NCBI GenBank assembly: GCA_032719365.1
Contig: CM064872.1
Span: 44,004,252-44,068,251 of the forward strand
Length of the DNA stretch: 64,000 nucleotides
Source: Prinsepia uniflora
Taxonomy: Eukaryota > Streptophyta > Magnoliopsida > Rosales > Rosaceae
Direction of reading: 5' to 3'
In this document: piece after piece, positions 1-11,375 of the stretch
Layout: every line of letters starts with the position of its first letter
Numbering within the stretch: position 1 is the stretch's first letter
Position numbers and translations under genes: made by a program
The notes under the pieces: model-generated
What the model was told of the DNA's origin: nothing
The model's input: the letters and a program-made list of their open reading frames with translations, nothing else
The model's database searches: none

Positions 1-165
1 TCCAGAAGGAACGCATCCCAATTCGGAGGCGAGCGTCACCTCGTTCGTCGCCGTGCACATAGCACCTGACAATTTGTTCACCGTTCCCTCCAGGACACGG
101 GTTTTACAATCCACCCCCCCTTAGGGCCCATCATCCTCGCTGGCACACTTCCCAAGCGGGGTCTG
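1..165 (-). repeat. Mosaic LTR and internal remnant at window edge
   Basis: Positions 1-69 match, with substitutions, the LTR C/D family around 48618-48690. After about position 70 the sequence switches to a segment that also occurs inside family B LTRs (near 621-655 and 52163). It then runs into the PBS of the LTR at 181. It appears to be the 5' internal end of a minus-strand element that continues left of the window. No coding frame is visible. Confidence 0.6.
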
Positions 166-177
166 GCTCTGATACCA
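166..177 (-). other. Primer-binding site, initiator tRNA-Met type
   Basis: On the minus strand this reads TGGTATCAGAGC, the complement of the 3' end of plant initiator tRNA-Met. It lies 3 nt inside the LTR end at 181. It shows that the LTR at 181-2181 is, or was, the 5' LTR of a minus-strand element extending to the left. Confidence 0.9.
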
Positions 178-180
178 AAT

Positions 181-2181
181 TGTCAGGACCCGACCCTCCT
201 CGGTCAGGACCCGACTCATCTAGCACCATATTGTCCTCTTTGGGCCTCGCCCTAACGGTTTTGATTTCGGGAGCTCATGGTGCAACTTCCCAGGGGGTCA
301 CCCATCATGGAATTGCATCAACCTCAACTCGCTTAACTTTGGGGTTCCAATCTCCCCCAAAGCCACTAGAGCTCCCAAAAGTCCTAGTGTAGATCAGAGA
401 TTGCGCAGCGGCCAACTCTATCTAGCATTATATTGTCCCCTCTGGGCCGCACTGGGATAACACCACAACATGCGCTCGTAGGGTTTTTTTCCCAAGACCT
501 CACGCCTGGGATAACACCTCAACCAGCGCGGCCAAGGAAGGCCTAGTGCTAGATAGGTGTGTGCCTACACATTTAAGGGACACCACCATCCTCTCACAGA
601 CCATTCCCCCTCACATGAATGTGGGATTGTTCACCGTTCCCTCCAGGACACGGGTCTTACACCACGACTCAAACCTACGGGTTGTCAATAGGGTCTAATA
701 CCTGAGTCAAAACCAAATCCAAATGGGTCTCATGCCCGAGTTAAAATCAAGATCAAATGGGTCGTTTTACTAACTACTTAATTAACCCCTCACTAAAGCC
801 CCTTAATTTTTCGGGATTTTTAACTATTTTTAAACGGACACCTAAACCTTCGGACAACCCGAACTATATCGAGACGATATCCGATCGACTCGAAACTAGT
901 CCCAAAATGTTTGTTACATCGAATAGATGATTTTACATGTTGGAACCTTCCCCAAATTCTCCCCCACGCGCCACCTTGCGCCGCCTGAAGTGGCTGTGGG
1001 TAGAAACCACGCGCCAGTGCTACAGTGTCGTCCCTGTCCTCGGTCAAACTGGTCCGAACCTGTCCGGTCCAGTTTTCTCTGCAACTAGACTGACGTGACC
1101 GGTCCAGGCTCCTACACGGTCCAATCTTCACCGTTTTCCTCCCTAATCGATCCTATCCTTCCTATTTTTGTCCTAGGAACCTAAACCAATTAACAAAAAC
1201 GTCTAAAACCTATAAAATCCAATTAGTCCAAATCTTCCGCACGGTTCAAAGTTTCTAAAATTTACCCACGGCTTCACAGCCGTCCAATAACTCCCAAAAC
1301 CATCCTAACACAATCCTAATAACCTATTTAACTCATTAAAACCGTCCAAATCGACCCATAATACAAGAAATTGAAAATGGATGAAAATTGGTTAAAACCG
1401 ATACCTGCACGGGTTGGCCTCCGCCGCCATCCACTACGGCGCTCCCTGGGCCGGCCACCACCTTCCTCAGCTCTTCTTCTCACTCTCTGTCTTCTCACAA
1501 ATGGGTTTAGGGTTGAAGGGTTTGGATTGGATTGAAAATGGGTGCTCGGGTTTGGGTTTTGGAATGAAGAAAATGAATGATCGATGAAGGGAATGGGTGG
1601 ATATGCATGAGCTATTAGGGCTGGGAAATGGATGGGTGACACTTGTCACTCATCCATTGGGCCAGTCCAAAAATCTGGGCCCACTAAAAGCCAAATAAGC
1701 ACCCGTCTTGAAAAACGTGCAATAGTACGTTGTAATTTCCTTGAACCGTAACTTCGTCGTCGAACGTCCGAATTCGACGTGCCGCTTGTCTACGAATTCG
1801 TTTCATCCTTGTCTACATAACGGTCCTTGGCCCTCGGCCATCTGTCCTCCCGGGTGAAAGTCAACTGTTGGCCCCTATTCAACCAAATTACCAAAACGCC
1901 CTCGAACTTCCGAACGTCACAACTTCTTCCTCGAATGCCGGAATCGAGCGTGCCACCTGTATATGAACTCGTGACGTCCCGAACTACGGCACAGTCATCG
2001 GTCAAAGTCCATTTGACCGTCCGAACGAAAAGTCTACGTTTTGCCCATTTCAAGGGCAAAATCATCATTTTTCCTTGAACGTCCGCTAATCTTCATCTAA
2101 TCCCCGATTAGTCTCTGATTAGCGAGGCTAATCTGTCATTAATCCTTAATTAATCCAGCTAATTCGAGACGGGTCGTTACA
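181..2181 (-). mobile_element. LTR B1 (Ty3/gypsy-type, family B)
   Basis: The sequence starts TGTCAGGACC and ends GGGTCGTTACA on the plus strand, so the minus-strand LTR begins TGTAACGACCC and ends GGTCCTGACA. It is 2001 bp. It matches LTR H (51714-53939, 2226 bp) throughout, except for one 225-bp deletion at about 770 between short TTAC repeats. It has a PBS on the left and a PPT on the right, so it is flanked by internal DNA on both sides. The deletion removed the splice-donor-like motif seen in LTR H at 52420-52425. Confidence 0.9.
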
Positions 2182-2200
2182 AACTTCCCCCCTTAAAAAA
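2182..2200 (-). other. Polypurine tract of the element to the right of LTR B1
   Basis: The minus strand shows a purine-rich run (TTTTTTAAGGGGGGAAGTT) directly before the LTR start TGTAACGACCC. It is preceded by a motif close to GGACGAAATT that recurs upstream of the other PPTs in this window. Confidence 0.8.
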
Positions 2201-4432
2201 TTTGGTCCTCAAAATTCATATTGACCCGATTTTCACAACCAACTGTGGAAATTCAATCATGTCTCCGCACACGGCCACCCTCGTGTGCAAGTACTCATCC
2301 GTCGCTACGCCGTACTCGTCGGTACGCACTGTCACCGAAGCTCCTAGGCTTCATCCCAACTCTCACTAGCTGCGTTCCGATCGTTGGCTTGCTAGAGTCA
2401 TCAAGTTGACTTTTCAGTCTGATAGTTCTTCTCACCTGACAATCGGAACTGATGTCCGGATCAGCACCCGACCCGACAACTATCCTCACTGCTCCCACAG
2501 AGCGATACTGAACCTCCGTTACTGTCAGTAAGTCCACTAGTACGCTCAGCTCCACTGTGCTACCGCTGCACACTTTGATCTCGACTCGCTCTCGAGTCCT
2601 CGTACCGTATCGCATCTCACGTAACTCAACGAACTTCGCCGCTGCTATCTAGACTCACCTCGAGTGCCCACCATCGTACTACTCATCCTGTCAAAAACCA
2701 AACAACGTCTCACCCCTCTGGGTGTACACAAGACTCCAATCGAATACTTGTCTCAGCAGAAAACACAAACAGGCACTAGGGTTCCACTAGCACACATGGC
2801 CCTAAGCTCTAGGCTCACCAACTATCTGAACCCTCTCAGTCAATTCTGTTCAAGCACACAACATTCGATGTCCTATCACTATACCACTATGTCGGAACAC
2901 ATCCGATCATAGTACTCATCGGTCCGATGTTCAAATGTGCGTTACGAGCAAGCCTCAATCCAACACTATCTCTATTCTCAATTCCATCTCGAGGCATCGG
3001 CTATTCATCTTTTCCTGATTGATACCTACGTATCGTCCTCATATCACCTTTATTCCCACTTCCAGACTCTGTCATCTCACCAACTATGCTAAGGGATCCT
3101 TAAAAGTTCTTTTCTATTCCTAGCTTAGCATAATCAGCAAGGCATTTCACTCCAATAACAACCAGGCCTTGGTCTGAATACCCCACGATCGTCACAATTA
3201 CCTCTGTCAACTCGACCATCCACATGTTACTCAATCTATCTCTTCTTGGATACTTGTCTGTCACATCACTGGACGTGACACCAAGAATCATCGGATCTCC
3301 AAGTCAATCTAATTGACATCACTGTCGTCTCCTTCCTCATCAATCCACATGAGGAAAGTTGAAGATGATGACATCAAATTCATCCCAGTCGTCCTCCAGC
3401 ATCCAGCACGATCTGCCAAAGAGTAGAAAATGAAAGGTCTCCTTCACCGACCTCTAAGTCGAGAGTAGTTGCAACCATGTTGGAAATGAGTATGCTTCCA
3501 ACTGTTTCTTTTTTTGAGTTAGAAGTCCTTCTTCCTGACTTAGAGTATTCTCTGATAATTACTGTAATGGTTAATCCTTCCCTTCAGGATTAAACACTTC
3601 CAGTGATTCCTTCCGGTTTCTCCCCTTACCGTTCACGTTGGTAACCTAATTCGCACGTCCCAATCCTTATGGGATCCAAATCCAGCACCTAACACTCATA
3701 CTGTCCATTCGCAACGATCTAAGGTACCTGTCACCAATGCAGGTATAGCACAAATCCCGCAACGAGCCACTCGGAATCCTCTATGTCCCGCTCAGTGCCC
3801 ATCAAAATCGCACGACTCCCACGCTATGGCACGACTACCAACCTGGTCACCTCAACTCACTCGGACATCATCCACATGTCCGCACATAATCAAATTTGCC
3901 TATCCGTTTATGCCCGTTTATGCACATCCAAAAGGATGTCAATTCATCCTAATCAGATGTGCCACCAGACTAAAGGGTCACAACCGGCTCCTACTATGAT
4001 CTGCAGATAACTCTCTTTGTCCTCCCCAAACCTCCAGTTACTGATCCTCATGGTAATCCTTACGTTGTCCATTCTTTCTGATCAACGACAAGTGCCGATT
4101 GCTATTATAGTGGCCCATTCTATTTCTCACTATCAGGTTCTCCCCAAACTAGCGTACACGACAATCAAGAGGTATGGTCAACCGCAGTCAACCAAACCAT
4201 CTCCACACAATTGCCAAGATAAATTCATATTATCCGACCAATCCTTCTCGTCGCGTAATGGTAGAACCTTACCATGAGCATCTCACGACTGAGCTATCCT
4301 CAGCTCGTGGCTTGTCGTCTCCTCTCACTAACGTCAGCGTATCACCGCCACACGGAGTGCGAATCAAATTAATCCCAAAACCTCGCTCGTGCCGAGCAAT
4401 CACCACTTCTCTCTGTTACCTCACAAGGTAGC
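2182..4432 (-). mobile_element. Non-coding internal region, minus-strand LTR element (truncated)
   Basis: This DNA begins with a PPT next to LTR B1, so it is the 3' part of a minus-strand element. The longest frame is 106 codons (2295-2615, minus) and shows no gag or pol motif. The style resembles the internal regions of the array (A/C-rich plus strand, many short low-complexity runs). It stops where the plus-strand gag remnant begins, somewhere between 4433 and 4480, so its 5' half and 5' LTR are missing here. No promoter or RNA gene is seen in it. Confidence 0.65.
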
Positions 4433-5578
4433 GTGGCACACTGCTCAACTTCGAGGCTCTTCTTCTTTTGTAATCGCACTCGGAGACGTAGACCCTCTCC
4501 ACAACCTGAAGAAGTAGCAAGAGAGACGGAGAGTGCCACGATTGAGCGAGCCCAGCGGCTCGGGGCTACTACGTTCAGCGGTGGGGCTGATCCCGAGGAA
4601 GCTCACCGATGGATCACCCGATTAGAACGGATTTTTACGGTGATGCATTGTCCGCCGGAGGAGCGAGTATTGTTGGCTACCTTTTTACTAGATGGTGCGG
4701 CGTACGAGTGGTGGTATACCCTCGAGTTGTCTGGTTGGGATGCCCATAGTGTGACCTGGGAGACGTTTAGGGAACGATTCCTGGAACGGTACTATCCTCG
4801 TTCTTTCCGGGATGCCAAGGAGGCGGAGTTTCTGCAGCTCCAGCAAGGGAATATGACAGTGGCAGAGTATGAACGGAAGTTCCAGATGTTGTCCCGGTTT
4901 GCTCCTGCTTTTGTAGCCACTGAAGCCGAGAAGTTCCGAAGGTTCGAGTTGGGTCTGCGAGGCGAGATTCGAGCCATAGTGACGGCTGGATCTTTTGCTA
5001 CCCTCCGAGACTTGTCAGATGCTGCGGTGAGGGTTGAGGCTAGTTTGCCGGTACGACGCCGGGAACCATCTATTCCTGGAGCTTCGAGCCAGCGGACACC
5101 GAAATGGGGTAACTTCGGTGGATCGTCCTCGTCGGGCGATGATCGTTTTGGTAGGCCTGGCAGTGCCCAGAGTTCAGGATTTTGGGGTTACTGAGCACCG
5201 CCGACTCCGCAAGCGAGTGCGACGTCTGTAGCGTCTACAGGGAGACCGAGCAGTGGACCAGGTTGGAATGTGTGTTTCTACTGCGGGGAGCGAGGTCATT
5301 TCCGACGTGAGTGTCCACTGTTGCCACAGGAAGGTGGTGTAGGCAGAGGAGTAGCGGAGTCCGGGCAGAGTACAGCGTCAGGGATAGCAAGCCAGAGAAG
5401 AGGTGGTGGCACAGCCACGAGTAGTTCGAGGGGACGTGGTACAGCGTCGGGATCTCAGGCCCGGGTGTTCTCGATGACTCAGCAGGAGGATCAGTCGACA
5501 CCAGATGTGGGGACATGTACTTGTTTTACTTTTGGTTGTGCTGTCGGTTTAGTTGTTGGATTTCAGGGTAGAGTCTAG
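4433..5578 (+). pseudogene. gag: Ty3/gypsy gag pseudogene (capsid domain plus CCHC knuckle)
   Basis: The frame encodes a retrotransposon gag capsid domain (about codons 40-205), with hallmarks such as RWITRLERIF, the AYEWWYTLE stretch, and WETFRERFLERYYP followed by EFLQLQQGNMTVAEYERKF. A nucleocapsid zinc knuckle, CFYCGERGHFRREC (CX2CX4HX4C), lies at 5273-5314 in the same frame. An in-frame TGA at 5192-5194 separates the two domains. There is no ATG: the open frame starts at a GTG, which is not a eukaryotic start, and real similarity seems to begin near 4475. After the knuckle, a QQ-rich stretch typical of the gag-protease junction runs to a stop at 5576. Protease, reverse transcriptase, RNase H and integrase are absent. 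It is a decayed coat-protein gene of an LTR retrotransposon, chromovirus-like by general resemblance, and cannot give a full product. Confidence 0.9.
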
Positions 5579-6117
5579 GAGTTGTTCCTAAAGGACTTGG
5601 AGTGTTACCGTAAGTTCCGTAGCAGGTTGACGGAAGGTACTGGAGAGGAGTGACAATAACTGATCGATATGAGGTTATTGAAGGCGAGAACCCACAAGCT
5701 AGAGTTTGCCTTTAGGACTTTGTAGATTTCGTCCGATAGTGGCCGCAGTAGCAGTCGAGGGCCATGGGTGGTCGATTGTGTGGGTTGTAGTCGAGTTGGC
5801 TCGGGCAGGTAGGGTGGTTGTATACGAGGATGTACTCTATGACTTCTGTCGGGTACTGTGTGAAATAAGGTATTTTCTAATACCTTTGTTTGCTGTTCAT
5901 AGAGTTTCCCTTGCGTACACCATGCAGTTGTTACATAGCTAGGGTTGGCTGTGGTAACAGTAGTTGGGGATGGAGTGAAATACCCAAGGTGGAGATGATA
6001 GACAGGAGACTCAGGAGAAGTTGTTGTTGACTGAGTGTTGATTACCGGGTAGGAGACCCTAGGTGTCGGGAACTAGCTGTGGAATTTCGGGGACGAAATT
6101 CTTTTAGGTGGGTAGAT
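5579..6117 (+). mobile_element. 3' internal remnant of element A with polypurine tract
   Basis: Only about 540 bp separate the gag remnant from the 3' LTR, so protease-RT-RNase H-integrase were deleted. The last 40 bp contain the GGGGACGAAATTC motif and the purine tract TTTTAGGTGGGTAGAT (about 6102-6117) directly before the LTR. No domain is recognisable in the rest. Confidence 0.8.
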
Positions 6118-7974
6118 TGTAACAACCCGTCCCGGAAGCCGGGATAAGTAGACCAACTAAGGTGTGATTAGTAAGGTTAAATTTGTGGTTAATTGGTCCC
6201 GATAAGGTCTTTGGTGTAGAATGACGGTTTTGCCCCTAGTTTGGGCAAAATAGTTAACTTTTAGTTCGGGTGGTCAATGGGGGTTGACCAGTGACCAGGA
6301 CGTAGTTTAGGACGTCACGAATCCATAGGCAGGTGGCACGCCTGATTCCGACATCCGTGGAGGAAGTTGTGATGTTCGGAAGGTTGAGGGCTTAATCGTA
6401 ATTTGGGTAAAGTAGGGGGAAAAGTTGACTTTTTGGATGATCGAGTTTTGGTAGGTTGACCTAGGATGGTTAGGTAGCTTTCGACGTCCTGAGTTCGATG
6501 ACAGGCGGCACATATTCATCGGACTTACGATGTGGGAGATATGGGTCTAGAAAGGTAGTGGCATAACCGTAAAATTGAGTAAAAAGGAAGGGCAGTTTGG
6601 TCTTTTGTGTTCTGGAAATTGTGCAGAGAGAGAACAGATGGACGGCTGGGATTGGACCATGTGGGAGTGCATGGATTGGATGGTGACACGTGTTGAAGGA
6701 CTAGAGGGTTCTGGGTGGATCTGGTGTGAGCACGGTTCCAATTACTTAGGTGAGCCCGTGTGTGATCGTGTGTGTGTTTCAACCAGAGTGAAACAGAGTG
6801 AGGCGGTGAGGAAAAATTGAAGGTTGATCGAGGGTGCTGGTGAGTTGTGCGTGTGTGTGGGTGTCCAGAGAGTGGAAGGGAGACAGTAAGAAGGTTGGGA
6901 GGTGCGGAGGTCGTGTGGTTGTGCGGTTGGGAGCCACGGGGATTTCAGAGAAAACAGAGAGGAGGTGTGAGCTTGTGGTGGTGCGGTGGCCGTGTACGGT
7001 GCAAGGAGACTCGAGAGGAGGCTGAGGCGGCTCTGCGGACTTCAGGGAACGCGGCGGCGAGTACGGCAGTGACCAATTGCAGGTAATTCCCAAGTCCTGT
7101 GTTCGATACTCTGTTTTCCCGTTGAAGTTCAAAGTGAGAGTCGTGCGTCTAGAGGTCGAATCGATGAGTCTAGGGTGGTCTAGGTGACTCAGGGGAGACT
7201 TGGGTATCTCCTGGTGGTGATGCCGTGACGGGTGGTGCACAGTGGCGGCCGGCACGACGGAGTGCGCTTGTGTGCTCTGTTTTAGCCGTGAGGTTCGAAC
7301 GGCAAGTCGTGAAGCTGGGGAGAGAGTCGACGGTTCTGGTTAGCTGGGTTAGGCTTAGAGAGGTCCAGGGAAGAGTTTGGTGTAGCCACCGTGAAGGGAG
7401 GTGAGCTGGGTGGCCGGGAAGGAAAACAGGGGCAGTAGGCCGTCTGATTTCGAGCTTCAGTCGACGGTGTAGAGGCCGTGTCGAGGTGAACGGAGTACGG
7501 GAAGAGATAGGGCAGGTCTGAACGCAGCTGTGAGTGAAAAGAGGGGTTGAATTAGTGGCCGGACGGCGGAGATCAATTCTCGCCGGTTCAGCCTGCGACG
7601 GCCGGTTCAGCACAGGTTGAAGATGGTACTGTAGCTGGCGCGTGGGGCCACGCGCAGCCACTTTGGGCGGCGCGTGGGGGCGCGTACGGCGGCGATGGAG
7701 AAAACGATCAACATGACTTTTGGTCTAGGAGTTGTGGTGAGTTCAATGGAGTTGGTTTCGAGTCAATCGGATGTCGTTTGAGTGTAGTTCCGCGAGGGTG
7801 AAGGTTTAGGGTCCTGGGGTTCTAGGTATTCGGTTCGGGGATTTTTGAGGAAATTTAGGAGAATGTTTGTAGACGTATTAGTGACGTAATTTGACGGTGT
7901 TTGACAGGATCGGGATTTCCCGAGGAAGCCGAGGAACGGGCTGGACGTTCGGGACGCGAGTAGGGCTCAGTACT

Positions 7975-8855
7975 GTGAGTGGACCCTTTTCTTAAACTCG
8001 ATCATGCATAACTGTTTTTATATACGTTTTTGATGGTTTTACTTAAGACACTATGTTTATTGTATATGTTATGATGGTTTTACGTGATTGTACGTAATTG
8101 AGATGTTTGCACATTTTTCGAGACATTTTTGGGATTTTACACGTTTTTCGAGAAAATGCTGGTTTCGGATTTTGATGCCACATTTGGGGATTTCCACCTA
8201 TAAAGGTTTTCTGATAATGATAAATGGGTTATGAAATATGATTTGTGATTTCATGTGGTTTTGGTATGAAAATGGATATTTTCCGGATTTGGGTTCGGAA
8301 TGACGGTTCTGAACGCCGGAAGGGCTTCAGACCAGTGATTTCGGATTCGGGTTTGGATGAGGATTTGGTAAATGGTTTTCAAATGGTTTTGGGATTGGAT
8401 TTGCTGGATCTGGATATTGGGTTTAAAGACCCGGATATATGTGACGGGGGACTGGCCGGATTGGGTTTAAAGACCCGGATTGAGTTTAAAGACTCGGGAG
8501 TTTAAAGACTCGGATATATTGATCTTTCCCCCGTAGGCCTTGAGTTTAAAGACTCGGGAGTTTAAAGACTCGGATATGATTAAGGCCTGGATTGAGTTTA
8601 AAGACTCGGGAGTTTAAAGACTCGGATAGGTCCAGCAGGTTCGATCGGGAAATGAGGATTTGATACGGTTTCTGATACTCATGCTATGGTTTCTTATGAT
8701 GTTTTATAATGATTATTTTATAACTGTGTTCATAACTGTTGGTTATGCATGTGGTTTCAAAACGGAGGGTTAAACTCGGTTTTCTTGTAAAATGGTTTTT
8801 GAACTTTTTGTACTTTCTGGTCCACTCACATTTTCTGTTTTAAATTGCCCTCCAG
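7975..8855 (+). other. Candidate LTR intron in LTR A
   Basis: It starts with GTGAGT (7975-7980) and ends with GCCCTCCAG before GTTGTGG (8855). The donor region TGTGAGTGGACC is the exact reverse complement of GGTCCACTCACA at about 8819-8830. The segment contains the TTTAAA hairpin repeats. It is inferred from motifs conserved across families, with no transcript evidence. Confidence 0.4.
8419..8626 (+). repeat. Short hairpin repeat array in LTR A
   Basis: Eight copies of GAGTTTAAAGACTCGG or its variant GGGTTTAAAGACCCGG lie in 208 bp, some directly adjacent. Each copy is a near-palindrome (GAGT/ACTC or GGGT/ACCC around TTTAAA). The GAGT-to-GGGT and ACTC-to-ACCC changes are paired, so the stem is kept. 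Related copies occur in LTR F and, inverted, in LTRs E1 and G. Confidence 0.9.
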
Positions 8856-9280
8856 GTTGTGGAGCTAGCGCGGGGTCTTAACGTCGAGGCAGTGTCCGAG
8901 GCATAGAAGTGACGTGAGGGATCCTAGAAGAGTTTAAAGGCTTCTGTGTGCGTGTACTTTATCAGTTTTTATTTTTAGTTTCTTGTAATTTAGTGCTATG
9001 CTCTGTAAAGGATAAGCTTGGGATATTTTGTTTAATTACTCCTGCGTCTGACTGAGTTGCGTGAGGGTTACTTGGGTGTTGAGTCGGGGAGTCAGACGGG
9101 AGCGGGATTTACCTCGGGTTTCGGGGTGAAACCGGGGTGGGTCCTGACATCCCGTCTAACACGAAGTGTCAGACAAGGGATATTTCCGACCTTTGCCCTC
9201 CCGGGCTATCAGAGTACGCCAGGATCCGGAGGAGGCATGTGATATCTCGGTCTCTGCTACAGTCCACATCCGATGTCAAC

Positions 9281-10428
9281 CTGAAGGGCAGTCAAAACAT
9301 TAAAAACTGTGAGTGGACAAAACAAAGAGTTTATAAAAACATTTAATAAGGAAGACATTTGTACCCTCCACTAAAAAGCATGCATGCATTCGAAAACCAT
9401 TTATCCAAAACAACCATATGTGGGACTAAGCCCAAAGCAGATATAAACTAAGGTCGAAAGGACCACAATAAAAACGACCATACGGGCCACTGCCCAAATC
9501 CTGTGCACACCTGTACACACCACATATCATATATCATATATCCATCACATACATATATATAAGTCACACAACCAATCCTGTCACGGTATCCAAAGCCACG
9601 CGCGTGCTACCCAGGTCTCAATCCGAGTCTTCTCAAAGTCAAGATCAATGTCCGCAGACCACTGACCCTACCCGAGGTAATAGTAATCATAGCCTTCCTG
9701 AGAGTAAGGAACCCAACTGGGGGGTGACTCCACTCAGTCGGTGCTCCGTGACTACTCCGGGGTCCACCCAGGCCAACGACCCTCCCCGGAGGAGATAATA
9801 GAAGTAAAGGAAGGTAGACGAACATATATATACATAACATAAACATTCATGACCGGTTCCCCTGAACCGTCATGATCCATAATATCCATAATCAGGTAAC
9901 ATGCCGGTTCCCATAAACCGTCATGTACCGTAATAACATAACCAGGTAACATGCCGGTTCCCATAAACCGTCATGTACCGTAATAACCAACAAGGGTTCA
10001 TGCCGGTTCCCATAAACCGTCATGAACCATGATACCATAACAAGGGTTCATGCCGGTTCCCATAAACCGTCATGAACCTGGGAATCCATTTAAGGTTCCC
10101 TGACCTGAAATCAAAACCGTAAAGTGACTGGGTCTCGTACCCGAACATAGGACACCAACTGGGCACCGTTCCCGGAATCTGAGGTCATATGCCCGAGACA
10201 AAACCAAATGGGTCTCATACCCGAGTTTATCATTTTGAAATCCAAATTCAGTTCATTTAAATCAATAAAGAAATACAGACCCGTATAAGCACCGTATAAG
10301 GCCGAAACCTCGAAATACGTGCTTATACGTAACCACATACAAATGCACCCATGGCATCATCAAACAAGTAATAAAACATATAATAAACATTTATGCATGC
10401 ACCAATTTAGAAAACAAGGTCCACTCAC
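9281..10428 (-). other. Candidate LTR intron, array LTR 1
   Basis: On the minus strand the donor is TCT|GTGAGTGGACC (first base 10428) and the acceptor is GCCCTTCAG|GTTGAC (last base 9281). The donor string CTGTGAGTGGAC pairs perfectly over 12 nt with GTCCACTCACAG just upstream of the acceptor. Length is 1148 bp. The call rests on motif conservation only. Confidence 0.4.
9848..10074 (-). repeat. Hairpin minisatellite, array LTR 1
   Basis: Five units begin at 9848, 9900, 9950, 9999 and 10049 (period about 50 bp). Each holds CATG, then CCGGTT, a 5-7 nt centre, AACCG and CATG, so each can fold into a hairpin. Confidence 0.93.
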
Positions 10429-11375
10429 AGACCGTCCGAGCTGCCGCCTCGATTTGCGTGCCATACGGCTCCCCGAGCCGATCACCGTCACCGGGACTCC
10501 CAAACCTGTCCAAATCGTAATAGAAGGTTACTAACTACTTAATTAACCTCCCACTAAAGCCCCGTAATTTTCCCGTATTTTTAACTATTTTTAATCCCGA
10601 ACCTAAACCTTCCGATGCCCCGAAACATCTCGAGACGGTGTCCGATCGACACGAAACCAGTCCCAAAATGTTCGTTACATCGAATAGATGATTCCGTATA
10701 TTGGAACCTTCCCCAGATTCCCTGCCACGCGCCCTCACGCGCCGCCTGAAGTGGCTGCGCGTGGGTTTCACGCGCCGATACAGTATCACCTGCTCCAGCG
10801 ATCGAACCGGTCTGGGCCGGCCGGTCCGGTCCAACCTCTGCAACTGGACCGGCGTAACCGGTCCAGGCCTCCTTCTCCCTCATTTTCGGTCCGATTTCCT
10901 CCGTTCCAATTCCTAAATTCCTATTTTCTCATTTCCAATCTATCCCAATCCTTACAACCTAAGAAAACTACCCGAAGCCCCTTGGTTCGAAATGGACCTC
11001 ACGGTCCCATTTTTCCGATCGGTCCCCCACGGCTTCTCAGCCGTTAACCCTCACCAAAACCGTCCTAAAACCTTCCTAGCATCCTAATAATCATTCCCTA
11101 ATCATTTAAAACCAACCATAATGCTCACATCGAAAAATGAGGAAAAACGAGCTTACCGGGTACCCGATCGGGTTTTGGGCTCCCGCCACCGCCCACGGCG
11201 GTTCCAGCCACCAGCTGCCATCCTAGTCCTCCTCTCTCACTCTCCTGGTTCCTCAGATCATAAGGGATGAAGGTTTTGGGATTTTGGGTGAAATGGGATC
11301 GGGTGAAAAATGGTTTGAAATGGAGAGGAATGATCGATGAAGAGGCAGGTGAGATGCATGAAGGAAAAATGATGT

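Larger units (their letters stand above)
6118..9149 (+). mobile_element. 3' LTR of element A (plus strand)
   Basis: It begins TGTAACAACCCGTCCC straight after a PPT and ends GGGTGGGTCCTGACA, giving 3032 bp. It shares with the other LTRs the paired motifs around CGTCACGA and CCGACAT near its start, a GC-rich CACGCG core (about 7636-7692), and the intron-like segment described separately. It abuts the array LTR at 9150 with no target duplication visible. Its 5' partner LTR is missing. Confidence 0.9.

Noticed and set aside
6779..7661. Long antisense frames in LTR A (158 and 163 codons)
   Set aside because: Pro/Ser/Thr-rich products of a G-rich, stop-poor strand in the LTR. They have no homologue in the other LTRs at the same frame.
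9848..10074. Regularly spaced palindromic repeats that could suggest a CRISPR array
   Set aside because: The spacers are themselves repeated and similar, the context is a plant LTR, and no cas gene is present. It is a minisatellite.
10688..11047. 119-codon frame (plus) repeated in every array LTR
   Set aside because: It runs antisense through the GC-rich core and U3 of a minus-strand LTR. The frame is not kept in the other LTR families.
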